Assembly: GCF_000148725.1 (NCBI RefSeq)
Contig: NZ_GL476319.1
Span: forward strand, 639,923 to 703,922
Direction of reading: 5' to 3'
From: Roseibium sp. TrichSKD4
Lineage (GTDB): Bacteria; Pseudomonadota; Alphaproteobacteria; Rhizobiales; Stappiaceae
Length of the DNA stretch: 64,000 nucleotides
In this document: positions 34,074 through 43,432 of the stretch, in pieces
How the letters are laid out: each line of letters starts with the position of its first letter
Position numbering within the stretch: position 1 is the first letter of the stretch
Made by a program: the position numbers and the translations under genes
Notes under the pieces: generated by a model
What the model was told of the DNA's origin: nothing
Databases searched by the model: none
What the model saw: the letters and a program-made list of their open reading frames with translations, nothing else

Positions 34074-34166
34074 TCAAACCAAAAGGTCAAGGCGCGAGCT
34101 ATCAAAGCGAACGAAAAGAGGCGATTTCGCTTCCCTTTGCCGTTTCAGAGCCGTGGCGATTTCGGC

Positions 34167-34529
34167 TCAAGAGCTTGTCAGGTCATCAATATAGGCATTT
34201 GCCAGAGAGATCGCAGCCTGCAGCTTTGCAAATGAGGGCGCATCCGGGCCTGCCAATTGTTGCTCGGCCCGCTCACACTCATGGGCAACCGTAACAGCGC
34301 CGATGGCCCGTGCGGACCCCTTCATGGTATGCACCAGACGCTTCTGCTCATTCCGGTCCGCCTCAGCGATCAACCGGGCGAGCATATTGCTTGCCTGTGA
34401 TTTGAACATTTGAAGGACCTGAATTTCCAGGTCCCGGTTGCCCAGCGTATTGGTGGCAAGTTGCACCAGATCGATGGGAGGAGATGTGCGCGGGAAGTCC
34501 GCTGTCCTGACTGCTGCCGATTGGGCCAT
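34167..34529 (-). CDS. Stand-alone Hpt domain protein
   Basis: About 120 residues, a single histidine phosphotransfer domain. VHTMKGSARAIGA gives the phosphorylatable histidine in the HxxKG(S/A) motif, inside a four-helix layout. Hpt proteins pass phosphate between a hybrid kinase and a response regulator. No kinase or regulator is adjacent, so partners are unknown. The start is likely at 34529. Confidence 0.85.
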   Translation of the reverse strand: MAQSAAVRTADFPRTSPPIDLVQLATNTLGNRDLEIQVLQMFKSQASNMLARLIAEADRNEQKRLVHTMKGSARAIGAVTVAHECERAEQQLAGPDAPSFAKLQAAISLANAYIDDLTSS

Positions 34530-34788
34530 CTTGAACTCGCATGCTCTGCACGGCCCCACCGGGTATTTACCGCAAGGAACCGTTTAACGATGCAATTCAG
34601 TGTGCTCTCCAGAAGACAAGAAGCCGTTAAAACCCACTCTTGCCACCAGCAACTACCGGTGATGTCCCCAAAAAACTGCTAAAATGGTTAACGGGCTCTT
34701 TTGGCTGGTGATCTTCGCCCATGCAAATCTGCCTGGTGGAAGCATGATTTGTCTCGCTTTTTCGATTTACGATGCATTGCGGCAAACG

Positions 34789-35055
34789 TTAACCTTTATT
34801 CGTTTTTTGAGTTGCAAGAGCAGCAGCACGCCCTTCTTGCGTGAGCTTGCAAACCAGCCAATCAGGCTTAATTGGGTTGGAAAACCAAGGCTCTGCCCAC
34901 CCCGCCTTGATACAAGCACGAATGGTACGCTCTGAAATTCCCTTCCCCGCATCATCGAACAAAGGCAGCTTTCCACCCGCCTGATCCAAGCCTGATGCCA
35001 GCCATTTGGCCTGCGCCGCAGTTGGCGCTTTGGGTTTCGAAAGTGTCGTCGTCAC
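34789..35055 (-). CDS. Small conserved-looking protein of unknown function
   Basis: 88 residues, basic and soluble, with AAQAKWLASGLDQAGGKLPLF and a central helix (RTIRACIKAGWAEPWF) that could be a winged-helix-like element (LVCKLTQEGRAAAL looks like a wing). The GTG start at 35055 is chosen because GGAGGAAA lies six bases before it. It could be a small DNA-binding protein, but I do not recognise the family. Confidence 0.65.
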   Translation of the reverse strand: MTTTLSKPKAPTAAQAKWLASGLDQAGGKLPLFDDAGKGISERTIRACIKAGWAEPWFSNPIKPDWLVCKLTQEGRAAALATQKTNKG

Positions 35056-35391
35056 GAGTGTTTCCTCCCTGAAATTGCTTTTCAAATTCACCCTCTAAAA
35101 GGCCTCAAACACACCCTGTAGGTTGTTATTGTCATTGCTCTTTCTTGTCCAAACACCCAGAGTGTGCCATTAGATTTAGCAATGCGGCAAGGTGGGGAAA
35201 GCTGTCAGCATTTTGTTGTCAGTGGGTCAGCGGCGGCCCCTCGCCACACAGAGGATGAGACGGGTTTTGAAAAATCGTCCAGAGTGACAGATTTTCTATC
35301 CCGGTATCAGGAATCAACGCATGACGGTGCCACTCCTATTATGAGTCAGGCGACCGGTGTGTAATGAGTATGGACGTGAGGCGATCCTAAA
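35056..35391. other. Intergenic region upstream of the giant coiled-coil gene
   Basis: About 335 bases between divergent genes. It must hold the promoters of the small gene (- strand) and the growth-pole gene (+ strand). I see no clear operator or repeat. Confidence 0.5.
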
Positions 35392-38300
35392 ATGGCAAAT
35401 CCCCCGAAGGTGAAAGATCCGGCAGAAGCGGCCCTGTCAGCGGTCGAGGAAGCCCTGAAGTTGGATTTTGGTGGTCCGGAAGCGAGTGCGGAGAGCGCGC
35501 CCTCCAGCAGCGCGCCTGCACCGGATAGCGGATCGGATGCGCCATCTGAGCACAAATCAGCCAATGATGAAGAGCAGCCAGCGCGCCGCCGTGGTCGAGG
35601 CAAGCGTCCGCCGGCGGCCAATGACGATCGCCGGAACATCGGTAATCTGATCTACGCATTGCAGCGTCGGCCATCTTCCGCTCCATTCTGGGGTGCCCTC
35701 GCACTCACACTGCTCTGGGGCGGTGTGGGAACTAGCCTCGCGATTTCCTCTTTCGGCGACACGCTGTCCGGCCTCACCGGGTTTGGCTCCATCGCCCAGT
35801 CACCTGAACTCATTCTGGCTGCCATCGCCGTCATCGTCCCCATCATCTTCTTCTGGGTCATGGCCATGATGATCTGGCGCGCGCAGGAAATGCGCATCGT
35901 CGCCCGTGGCATGACAGAAGTTGCCCTGCGTCTCGCTGAACCGGAGGACATGGCAAAGGAATCCATCCTGAGTGTCGGTCAGGCCATTCGCCGCGAAGTC
36001 GCGGCTATGGGTGATGGCATCGAGCGCGCAATCGCGCGGGCCAGTGAGCTGGAAGTTCTGGTCCACAACGAAGTCTCGTCGCTGGAGCGCTCCTACAACG
36101 ACAATGAGCTGAAAATCCGTTCATTGATCGAGGAACTCGTGAGCCAGCGGGAAGCCATCGTCAACAACGCTGACCGTGTTCGCGAGACGATCTCCAGTGC
36201 CCATGAGAGCTTTGCATCGCAATTGTCTTCGTCTTCCGGCGAGTTTGGCGAGTCTGTCGACAACGCCACAGACAAGATGTTGGAAGCTGTCAACGCACGT
36301 GTTGAGGAACTTACCTCCACCGTTGATGACCGTATTGCGAGCCTTGGCTCGTCCCTCACCTCTTCCGGAAACAAACTGGTTGAGTCGCTGACAGTCCGCG
36401 CTGAGGACTACGTTAATCGTCTCACCACCACCGGCACCGATCTGGTCGACAATCTGTCGTCCACTGGCAACCAGATGTGGGAGACCCTTTCCAGCCGCGG
36501 CACCGACATCAATAGCCGGTTTGCTGAAACAGCTGATCGCTTTGTCGACATGCTCACTGTGCGTGGCGAAGAGATCAACACGAACCTCACAACATCCACC
36601 TCGACGGTTGTCGAAACCCTCAGCCAAAAGGCCGAGGAACTACGTGTGTCCATGGAGAGCACCGGCAACACCGTTGGCGAAACCATTTCGCAGCGCGGCG
36701 AAGAAATCAACGCCAACCTGTCGCTCACGTCTGGCCGCCTGATCGATACGATCACTTCGCGCACTGAAGAGCTGATCGGCACAGTCGACACCCGTGTGAC
36801 AACTCTCGATGCATCACTGGCCGCAACTGGCGACCGTGTGGTGGAAAGCATTTCTGAGCGCGGACAGGACGTCACCAACACGATTTCCGTCAAGGGTGCC
36901 GAGATCGTCGAAACACTCTCCGATCGCAGCACGGAAGTTGCCGAAATCCTGCGCGGAACCGGCGAATCCATCGTTGTGGACCTCTCCCTGCGCGGCGGCG
37001 AAATCGCCTCCAAACTGGACGAAACCGCTGGAACTCTCACCGAGACCATCACGGTTCAGGGCGGTACGCTGGCAGAGAAGCTGGAAACCATTTCCGACCG
37101 GATCTACTCGGCAATCACCGTCAATGGCGACAGCCTGGACGAGCGTCTGGCAGCCCGCGGCAACGAAATGTCTGCCATCCTTGAGCAGCAAAACATCGCC
37201 TTCCGCGAAACACTTGAGAGCGTCTCTGCTGACGTCACTGCGAGCCTTGGCTACCAGACAAACGAGTTCTCGCAGCGTCTGGCCGAAACAGGCACTCAGC
37301 TGGCCTCCCTCATCGGTGGCCGCGGTGACCGTATTGCGGGCGACATCAACCAAGCCGGTGACAAGATCATCGAAGCCATCGACGTTCGTGGCCGCCTGCT
37401 GGAAGAAAATCTTGCCACTCGCCTCACCGAGCTGGACAGCATTGTTACCGACAAGGGCGGCTACCTCATCGAGGCATTCGACACCAAGACATTGCTTCTG
37501 TCGGAATCTCTCGATAGCCGTCTGGCAACTCTGGACACCACGTTCAGCACCCGTGTCGACACGCTCGACGCGTCACTTGGCGACCGGGTTGCGTCCATCG
37601 ATCTAACACTCGACGAGCGTCTGCGTCTGATCGACACAACACTGGAAGATCGTGTTTCGAGCATCGGCTCCACAATGGACGACCGGATTTCCAGCATCGA
37701 CACCACCTTGGGCGAGCGCATTTCCTCCATCGATGCGTCTTTGGGTAGCCACATCAATACCCTCGACCTGACGCTGGATCAGCGCACAGCGACATTTGAA
37801 GCGGCTCTTGAAGGGCGTACGCAGATCCTGTCTGACACAATTGATCAGCGCACAACTGGCATCTCCGAAGCTCTGGACGAGAAAACTCGGAACATCACAG
37901 ATGTTCTGGCAGATCGCTCCGACGCCATCACCGTTCAACTTGGCGAACGCGTAGAAGCAGCCGGCGACACTCTTGCCACACGTGCAGAGGAAATCGGCAA
38001 GGCACTCAACGAGCGCGTTGATGAAGCTTCTGCTTCAATGGTCGACAAGGCAGAGCACCTTGCTCAGACTATGAGCGACGGCACGGACCGGATTGACGAA
38101 ACCCTTGATGCCCGTGCCCGGCAGATCAGTGAAACCCTGATCTCGCGGACCAAAGAAATCTCCGAGGCCTTCGTTTCCGGCCAGAACGAGATGACCAACG
38201 CGCTGGACAACCGTTTGTCAGAAGCCGGATCTGTCCTTGCCAAGCAAAGCACAGAGCTGACGGACTCCCTGTCCGAGCGCATTGCGGAAATCAACGTTTC

Positions 38301-41016
38301 CCTTGGCGCAAAGGTCTTTGAGGTCGCAGAGACCCTGGACGCCCGCGCAGGTCAGCTGGAAACCATTCTCAACGAGCGTCTGGAAACCATTTCCGGCACC
38401 TTGAGCGGCGAGAGCCAGAAGGCACTGGATATCCTGACCAACGTTGTCAGCGAAGCAGGCACCACCCTCTCCACCGAAAGCACCCGCATGCGGGACATGG
38501 TGACCGAGGCCGTGGCTCAGGCTGTTGCGTCCCTGTCTGGTGAAGGTCACCAGATTAAGAACATCGTGGATGGGGCCGTCACAGACGCAGTCAGCAAGCT
38601 TGCAGATGAACGCAGCAAGACTGTTGGTATCGTCACCGGCACACTTAATGACGCGACGACGAAGATTTCTGACGAAAGCGAACGCATGCGTCAGATCATC
38701 CTTGGCTCTGTCGGCGAAGCGCGCGGAATGCTTTCCAGCGAAAGCGAGCGGGCTACTGAGTCCATCTCAGGCGCTATGGATCTGGCCCGCGGCACGCTCT
38801 CATCTGAAAGCGAAAAAGTTCGCGAACTGGTCCTGTCCGCCATTGGCGATGCAGCGCGGACAATGGCTGCCGAAAGCGAGAATGCCCGGGCGCTCTACGT
38901 TGGAACGCTGGCCGAGTTCTCCGGTTCTCTGACTGGCGAAAGTGAAAAGGTTCGCGAAGAACTGGGTCGCACAATTGCTGAAATCTCCGGCAACTTGTCC
39001 TCTGAAAGCGAGCAGGCACGGCAAACCCTTGCCAAAACGCTGGAAGAAATCCGCGGCCAGATGTCCGGCGAAGCAGAAGTGGTTCGTGCCCGGGTTAACA
39101 ATGCGGTCAACGAAGCAGCTGATCTCCTGCGCGATCGCGGCAACTCCGTTGCAGCAGAGCTGCTGGACAAGGCCAACAACCTCAACGAAGCCTTCAACGC
39201 CCAGTCTGGTGAATTGTCCAAGATCATTGGCACCGACGGCAATGAGCTGGTCGAGGCGATCGAAAACCGCGCCAAGGATCTGACGACTCGCGTTTCCGAC
39301 GTTCACAGCGCTATTCTGGACGCGATCACCGTCAAGGGCCGTGAAGTCTCCGATGCCTTCGCGCAGAACGGTTTGGAAGCCACACGCTCCCTTATGGAAG
39401 CAGGCGACCATGTTGTTGCAAGCATGACCGAGCAAAGCCAAAAAGCTGCAGAAGTCATGACCAGCGCCAACGACCGTTTGGTTGCGTCTCTGGAAGACCG
39501 CAGCAAGCGCGCTGCCGATCTTCTTGTTGACACAAAACGGCGTCTGGAAACAGACATCACCGAAATTCTGGAGAAGCTGGACACATCCAACACAACTCTC
39601 CAGAGCGTCATCACGCAGGCTGGCACAAACCTGAACGAGGTGGAGGTCAACCTTGGACGTCGTGCAGGCGAGTTCCGCTCTGCGGTTGACCGCGCCGTGG
39701 CTGATACAACGGCGACAAACTCCGTCATCACGGAGCAGGTCGACGCCCTGCGCACGGTCACTGAGACGACGCTTGCCGACATTCAGGCACTGACCAACCG
39801 TTTGGGAGATCACTCTTCCGCCTTGTCCGATGCAGCACGGTATCTGGAGAAAACCAACCAGACCGTCGAAAGCCGCGTTGGCGAGCGCAAAACTGCAATC
39901 GAGGAAGTGGCAGAAACTCTTCTCTCCAAAACCGAAGCAGTCGACACGCTCATGCGCTCCTTCACAGCGTCTCTGTCCGAAACGCTGGAAACAGCGGACG
40001 ACAAGGCCCGCGAAGCAGCCCGCATGCTCAGTGCAGCTGCAGAAGCTGCAACGAAGAACGTTTCCGAGCAGTTCGAAAGCATGCGCATGACAGCAGGCAT
40101 GGAAGGTCAGAAGGCCCGTGAAACCATTCGCGCGGCACAAGACGACATCATGTCCGAAATGTCTCGCACCGTTGCCGAAGCGTCCGAGCGCTTCAACGAT
40201 GCGGCCAGCCGGATGCGTGACGTTGCCCGTGATGTCCATCTCGAGCTTGAAGCCACCCGCAACGAGCTGAAGCAGGGTGTTCTGAGCCTGCCGGATGAAG
40301 CAGAAGAATCCTCTGCGGCCATCCGTAAGGTGGTCAATGAGCAGATCCGGGCACTTAGCGAGCTGTCTGACATCGTGGCAAAGCAGGCCAACACTCTGGA
40401 CGTATCCCGTCCGCAGATGCAGGTTGCTGCCGCAGCTCCTGCCCCTGCCCCTGCCCCGCAGAGCTATGCTCCTGCTCCAACGCCAGCGCCAGCGCCAGCG
40501 CCGACTGAAGTTGCTCAACGCGAACCATCACGTCCAATGGAAGCCCCGCGTCGTCCAGCTCCGGCAGCAGAAGAAGCTCCGTCCGGAAAAGGATGGGTTT
40601 CCGACCTGTTGCGCCGGGCAAGCCGCGATGATGAGCCAAACAGCGATGTGACTGTGGCGCCTGGTCCGCTGAAGTCTTTCGAGAGCCTGAACTCGCTCTC
40701 GGTCGACATTGCACGCGCAATAGATCACGAGACATTCATCGACCTGTGGGCGCGTTACAAACAAGGTGAGCGGCATGTCTTCACCCGCCGTCTCTACACC
40801 CTGCAGGGACAGCAGACCTTTGACGAAATTCGTCAGAAATACGCCCGCGATCCGGAGTTCCGCTCCGCCGTAGAGCGCTATGTCACGGATTTTGAACAGC
40901 TCTTGCAGCAGGTCGCCAGAAACGACCGCGACAATATGCTCGGCCAAACATACCTTACGTCAGACACCGGCAAGGTCTACACCATGCTGGCCCATGCCAG
41001 TGGCCGTCTCGACTAG
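35392..41016 (+). CDS. Giant coiled-coil protein, Growth Pole Ring (GPR) homologue
   Basis: 1874 residues. A cytoplasmic N-terminus (basic patch ARRRGRGKRPP, about residues 64-74), two membrane helices (about 99-121 and 139-162), then about 1450 residues of alpha-helical coiled coil with many degenerate repeats (DRIASLG, TLDASLG, DERLxxID and so on, including SSIDTTLGERI runs). A Pro/Ala-rich linker (about 1680-1720) leads to a C-terminal globular domain (ESLNSLSVDIARAI to MLAHASGRLD). This layout matches GPR of Agrobacterium, an apolipoprotein-like protein about 2100 residues long that forms a ring at the growing pole. It is likely needed for polar growth. A terminator follows. The homology is inferred from architecture. 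Confidence 0.85.
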   Translation: MANPPKVKDPAEAALSAVEEALKLDFGGPEASAESAPSSSAPAPDSGSDAPSEHKSANDEEQPARRRGRGKRPPAANDDRRNIGNLIYALQRRPSSAPFWGALALTLLWGGVGTSLAISSFGDTLSGLTGFGSIAQSPELILAAIAVIVPIIFFWVMAMMIWRAQEMRIVARGMTEVALRLAEPEDMAKESILSVGQAIRREVAAMGDGIERAIARASELEVLVHNEVSSLERSYNDNELKIRSLIEELVSQREAIVNNADRVRETISSAHESFASQLSSSSGEFGESVDNATDKMLEAVNARVEELTSTVDDRIASLGSSLTSSGNKLVESLTVRAEDYVNRLTTTGTDLVDNLSSTGNQMWETLSSRGTDINSRFAETADRFVDMLTVRGEEINTNLTTSTSTVVETLSQKAEELRVSMESTGNTVGETISQRGEEINANLSLTSGRLIDTITSRTEELIGTVDTRVTTLDASLAATGDRVVESISERGQDVTNTISVKGAEIVETLSDRSTEVAEILRGTGESIVVDLSLRGGEIASKLDETAGTLTETITVQGGTLAEKLETISDRIYSAITVNGDSLDERLAARGNEMSAILEQQNIAFRETLESVSADVTASLGYQTNEFSQRLAETGTQLASLIGGRGDRIAGDINQAGDKIIEAIDVRGRLLEENLATRLTELDSIVTDKGGYLIEAFDTKTLLLSESLDSRLATLDTTFSTRVDTLDASLGDRVASIDLTLDERLRLIDTTLEDRVSSIGSTMDDRISSIDTTLGERISSIDASLGSHINTLDLTLDQRTATFEAALEGRTQILSDTIDQRTTGISEALDEKTRNITDVLADRSDAITVQLGERVEAAGDTLATRAEEIGKALNERVDEASASMVDKAEHLAQTMSDGTDRIDETLDARARQISETLISRTKEISEAFVSGQNEMTNALDNRLSEAGSVLAKQSTELTDSLSERIAEINVSLGAKVFEVAETLDARAGQLETILNERLETISGTLSGESQKALDILTNVVSEAGTTLSTESTRMRDMVTEAVAQAVASLSGEGHQIKNIVDGAVTDAVSKLADERSKTVGIVTGTLNDATTKISDESERMRQIILGSVGEARGMLSSESERATESISGAMDLARGTLSSESEKVRELVLSAIGDAARTMAAESENARALYVGTLAEFSGSLTGESEKVREELGRTIAEISGNLSSESEQARQTLAKTLEEIRGQMSGEAEVVRARVNNAVNEAADLLRDRGNSVAAELLDKANNLNEAFNAQSGELSKIIGTDGNELVEAIENRAKDLTTRVSDVHSAILDAITVKGREVSDAFAQNGLEATRSLMEAGDHVVASMTEQSQKAAEVMTSANDRLVASLEDRSKRAADLLVDTKRRLETDITEILEKLDTSNTTLQSVITQAGTNLNEVEVNLGRRAGEFRSAVDRAVADTTATNSVITEQVDALRTVTETTLADIQALTNRLGDHSSALSDAARYLEKTNQTVESRVGERKTAIEEVAETLLSKTEAVDTLMRSFTASLSETLETADDKAREAARMLSAAAEAATKNVSEQFESMRMTAGMEGQKARETIRAAQDDIMSEMSRTVAEASERFNDAASRMRDVARDVHLELEATRNELKQGVLSLPDEAEESSAAIRKVVNEQIRALSELSDIVAKQANTLDVSRPQMQVAAAAPAPAPAPQSYAPAPTPAPAPAPTEVAQREPSRPMEAPRRPAPAAEEAPSGKGWVSDLLRRASRDDEPNSDVTVAPGPLKSFESLNSLSVDIARAIDHETFIDLWARYKQGERHVFTRRLYTLQGQQTFDEIRQKYARDPEFRSAVERYVTDFEQLLQQVARNDRDNMLGQTYLTSDTGKVYTMLAHASGRLD

Positions 41017-41040
41017 CGGCACATCAAAGCAATTGATGAC

Positions 41041-41068
41041 AAGGGCGGCCTTCGGGTCGCCCTTTTTT
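41041..41068 (+). terminator. Intrinsic terminator after the GPR-like gene
   Basis: An AAGGGCG...CGCCCTT stem with a short inner hairpin (GCC/GGG) is followed by TTTT, 24 bases after the stop. Confidence 0.85.
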
Positions 41069-41246
41069 GTAGGTGAACTGCCTCGATCAAGACGGACAGT
41101 CCATCACGCAATTTGACAAATGGGTTTTCGCCATTCACCGCGGCAATTAAATTGTAGGCTGAAAACACTGCACTCAACCTTGACGGCACCGAGATCAACC
41201 GTCACTCTGGGTGCGAATTTCAAACAATCAAAACATTCGGGCGCTC

Positions 41247-42194
41247 ATGTCCCCAGCTTCTCCGTCTCCGATACGCGGATTGGGCTTTGCTTTAACAGGC
41301 TTTGCCTTTTTCGCGATGCACGATGCTCTGATTAAACATCTTGGCACCACATATTCTGTGTTTCAGATCATCTTTTTCGCCATGCTCTTTGCGTTTATTC
41401 CCATGGCAACGATCATGCTGGCGGACAAGGCAGAAGAGAATTTTCGCCCACGCCATCCATGGCTTGTGGTTGCCCGTGGCGCACTCGGCATTATTGGGAT
41501 GAGCGGGGCGTTTTACGCCTTCTCCACCCTGCCGCTGACCGAGGTTTATGGTCTGTTGTTCTCCACTCCATTGTTGATTACAGCCTTTTCCGTACCCTTG
41601 CTCGGAGAAGTCGTCCGCGTACGGCGTTGGCTCGCCGTTTTCATCGGCTTGATCGGAGTGTTGATTGTTCTGCGCCCAGGCGTTTCAGAATTCACGCTCG
41701 GCCATGCCGCTGCGCTCACGGCTGCTTGTGCGTCTGCTCTTACTTCTGTCGTATTGCGGAAGATCGGTGGCCAAGAAAGGTCTGCAGTCTTGATCCTCTA
41801 CACCATGCTGGCTGCCTTGCTGGTCACCGGGATATTGATGCCACAAACCTACAAACCCATTGAGTTACCTGACCTTTTACTATTGGCCGGCGTAGGTTTT
41901 TTGTCCGTTTGCGCGCAGTTCTGCATCATTTACGCCTACCGACAGGCCCCAGCGGCGGTGATTGCACCAATCCAGTACAGCCAGATCCTATGGGCAGCGC
42001 TTTTCGGTGTCTTGTTCTTTATGGAAAAGCCGGACATCTATGTCGCCATCGGCTCGGCCATCGTTATTGGGTCCGGCGTCTTTGTTGTCTGGCGGGAAAG
42101 CAAACAGGATGTGTCCGCGCAAAGCCCGGTACTGCGAACGGGCAACCCGCGCTATGATGCGGGCCCATCCCCATGGACGAAGAAGTCGGAATAA
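41247..42194 (+). CDS. EamA/DMT family transporter
   Basis: About 315 residues with ten membrane helices in two EamA repeats; the second half shows the typical APIQYSQILWAALFGVLFF. Members export metabolites or amino acids; the substrate is unknown. The ATG at 41247 is preferred to a GTG at 41211. The gene ends five bases from the convergent MarR gene. Confidence 0.88.
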   Translation: MSPASPSPIRGLGFALTGFAFFAMHDALIKHLGTTYSVFQIIFFAMLFAFIPMATIMLADKAEENFRPRHPWLVVARGALGIIGMSGAFYAFSTLPLTEVYGLLFSTPLLITAFSVPLLGEVVRVRRWLAVFIGLIGVLIVLRPGVSEFTLGHAAALTAACASALTSVVLRKIGGQERSAVLILYTMLAALLVTGILMPQTYKPIELPDLLLLAGVGFLSVCAQFCIIYAYRQAPAAVIAPIQYSQILWAALFGVLFFMEKPDIYVAIGSAIVIGSGVFVVWRESKQDVSAQSPVLRTGNPRYDAGPSPWTKKSE

Positions 42195-42198
42195 AGGG

Positions 42199-42669
42199 TT
42201 AGGTTTTCGAAAGGTTGTCCCGCACCCGGCTCATGACACCTAAAAACGTCTGAAAGTCCTTATCGGAAATCCCGTTCAGCATGCTGCGTTCTGCTTCCAG
42301 TACCTTGGGAACAATATCCTTGTAGACAGCCCGACCTTTGGGCGACAGTTCAAGCAAAACACTTCGGGCATCGTCCCGATTGAGGGCTTTGTCTAACAGG
42401 CCCCGCTCATGCATTTTCTTCACCGCCCGACTAACTGAAACCTTGTCCATGCTGGACCGTTCGACGATCTCTGTTGCCGGAATACTGCCGTTTTCACTCA
42501 AGATCGCCATAGTGCGCCACTCGGACGGCGTAAGACCATGATCTTGCGTATAAATTTCAGAAAGTGCTGCGGTTACGTCAGCATAGAACACGCGCACCAA
42601 ATAGGGAAAGAACGATTGAAGATCAAACGCGGGAGACCCACTCGTTTCCGTCAAATCGGCCTTTGCCAT
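42199..42669 (-). CDS. MarR-family transcriptional regulator
   Basis: 156 residues with the winged-helix core: DHGLTPSEWRTMAILSENG, then ATEIVERSSMDKVSVSRAVKKMHERGLL and wing DDARSVLLELSPKG. Usually a repressor relieved by small aromatic ligands. Its target may be the convergent transporter or a distant gene; I see no palindromic site I can assign. Confidence 0.92.
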   Translation of the reverse strand: MAKADLTETSGSPAFDLQSFFPYLVRVFYADVTAALSEIYTQDHGLTPSEWRTMAILSENGSIPATEIVERSSMDKVSVSRAVKKMHERGLLDKALNRDDARSVLLELSPKGRAVYKDIVPKVLEAERSMLNGISDKDFQTFLGVMSRVRDNLSKT

Positions 42670-42777
42670 GCGATCACCTAAGGTCTCGTTTCTGCTTCGT
42701 TACATATGAAACTAAGCAGTTCTGCGCGCGCAGGCAAGCCTATAGAAAACAGCAGCTACCGAAACGGAATGCCGGTT

Positions 42778-43380
42778 CTAAACGTTCTGGACCGTCCAAA
42801 GAGCGATGTCGGAAAACACTTGATCAGCAGCCCGGTTCAACGCCTCCACGGCCTTGTCGGCAGACGTAGCTGAAGCTGGAATTTCAGCGCGGAACACACG
42901 GTTCGACACCGTTCGGCCATTTCGGTCATTCACAAGCTTTGCCGCAATGGCAACCACGGCCTTGTCGGCATTTGCCAACTGGATTTCAAAGGACCGAATT
43001 TCCAATTGCAATTGATAGTCGATCAGCAGGCCGTCACCTGGCAGACCGACACCACGCAAAAGGTTCGTGTTTTGCAAGGTCTCAACAACCTTGGTCTGAA
43101 CAAGGCTCGGCAATGCATCCGCCCAAGACACCTTGGGATAGTAGCTATAGACCGGACCCTGATTGACAACCGCAATATACTCTGTGTCCAGCGCCTTCAG
43201 CGCCCTTGGCCGTGGCACAAGCACCTGGCGGCTTTTCCGGCGACCTTCCACCTGAGATGTGGCCGCGTTCAGTCCATAGAGTGCAGCAGGTCCACTGGCT
43301 GCACAGCCAGCAACAAGCAGGCTCGCCCCCAACCAAATCAACACATTACGGCGTCCCGGCAAACGGGTATTGCTACTCAT
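42778..43380 (-). CDS. Mla-associated auxiliary lipoprotein
   Basis: 200 residues with a lipobox (LLVAGC, about residues 20-26) after a twin-arginine-like LPGRRNVLIWLG start. The family is the ABC-type transport auxiliary lipoprotein (PqiC/YmbA-like). Last gene of the mlaE-mlaF-mlaD set. It should sit in the outer membrane or periplasm and take part in phospholipid transfer. Confidence 0.88.
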   Translation of the reverse strand: MSSNTRLPGRRNVLIWLGASLLVAGCAASGPAALYGLNAATSQVEGRRKSRQVLVPRPRALKALDTEYIAVVNQGPVYSYYPKVSWADALPSLVQTKVVETLQNTNLLRGVGLPGDGLLIDYQLQLEIRSFEIQLANADKAVVAIAAKLVNDRNGRTVSNRVFRAEIPASATSADKAVEALNRAADQVFSDIALWTVQNV

Positions 43381-43432
43381 AAGACTGTGTCACCCTTTTG
43401 CACTGCCAGCACATTCATAAACGTGCCGCATA

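Noticed and set aside
38800-40518. 572-codon frame on the - strand inside the GPR-like gene
   Set aside because: Cys-rich and without a domain; it is the antisense shadow of the repeated coiled-coil codons.
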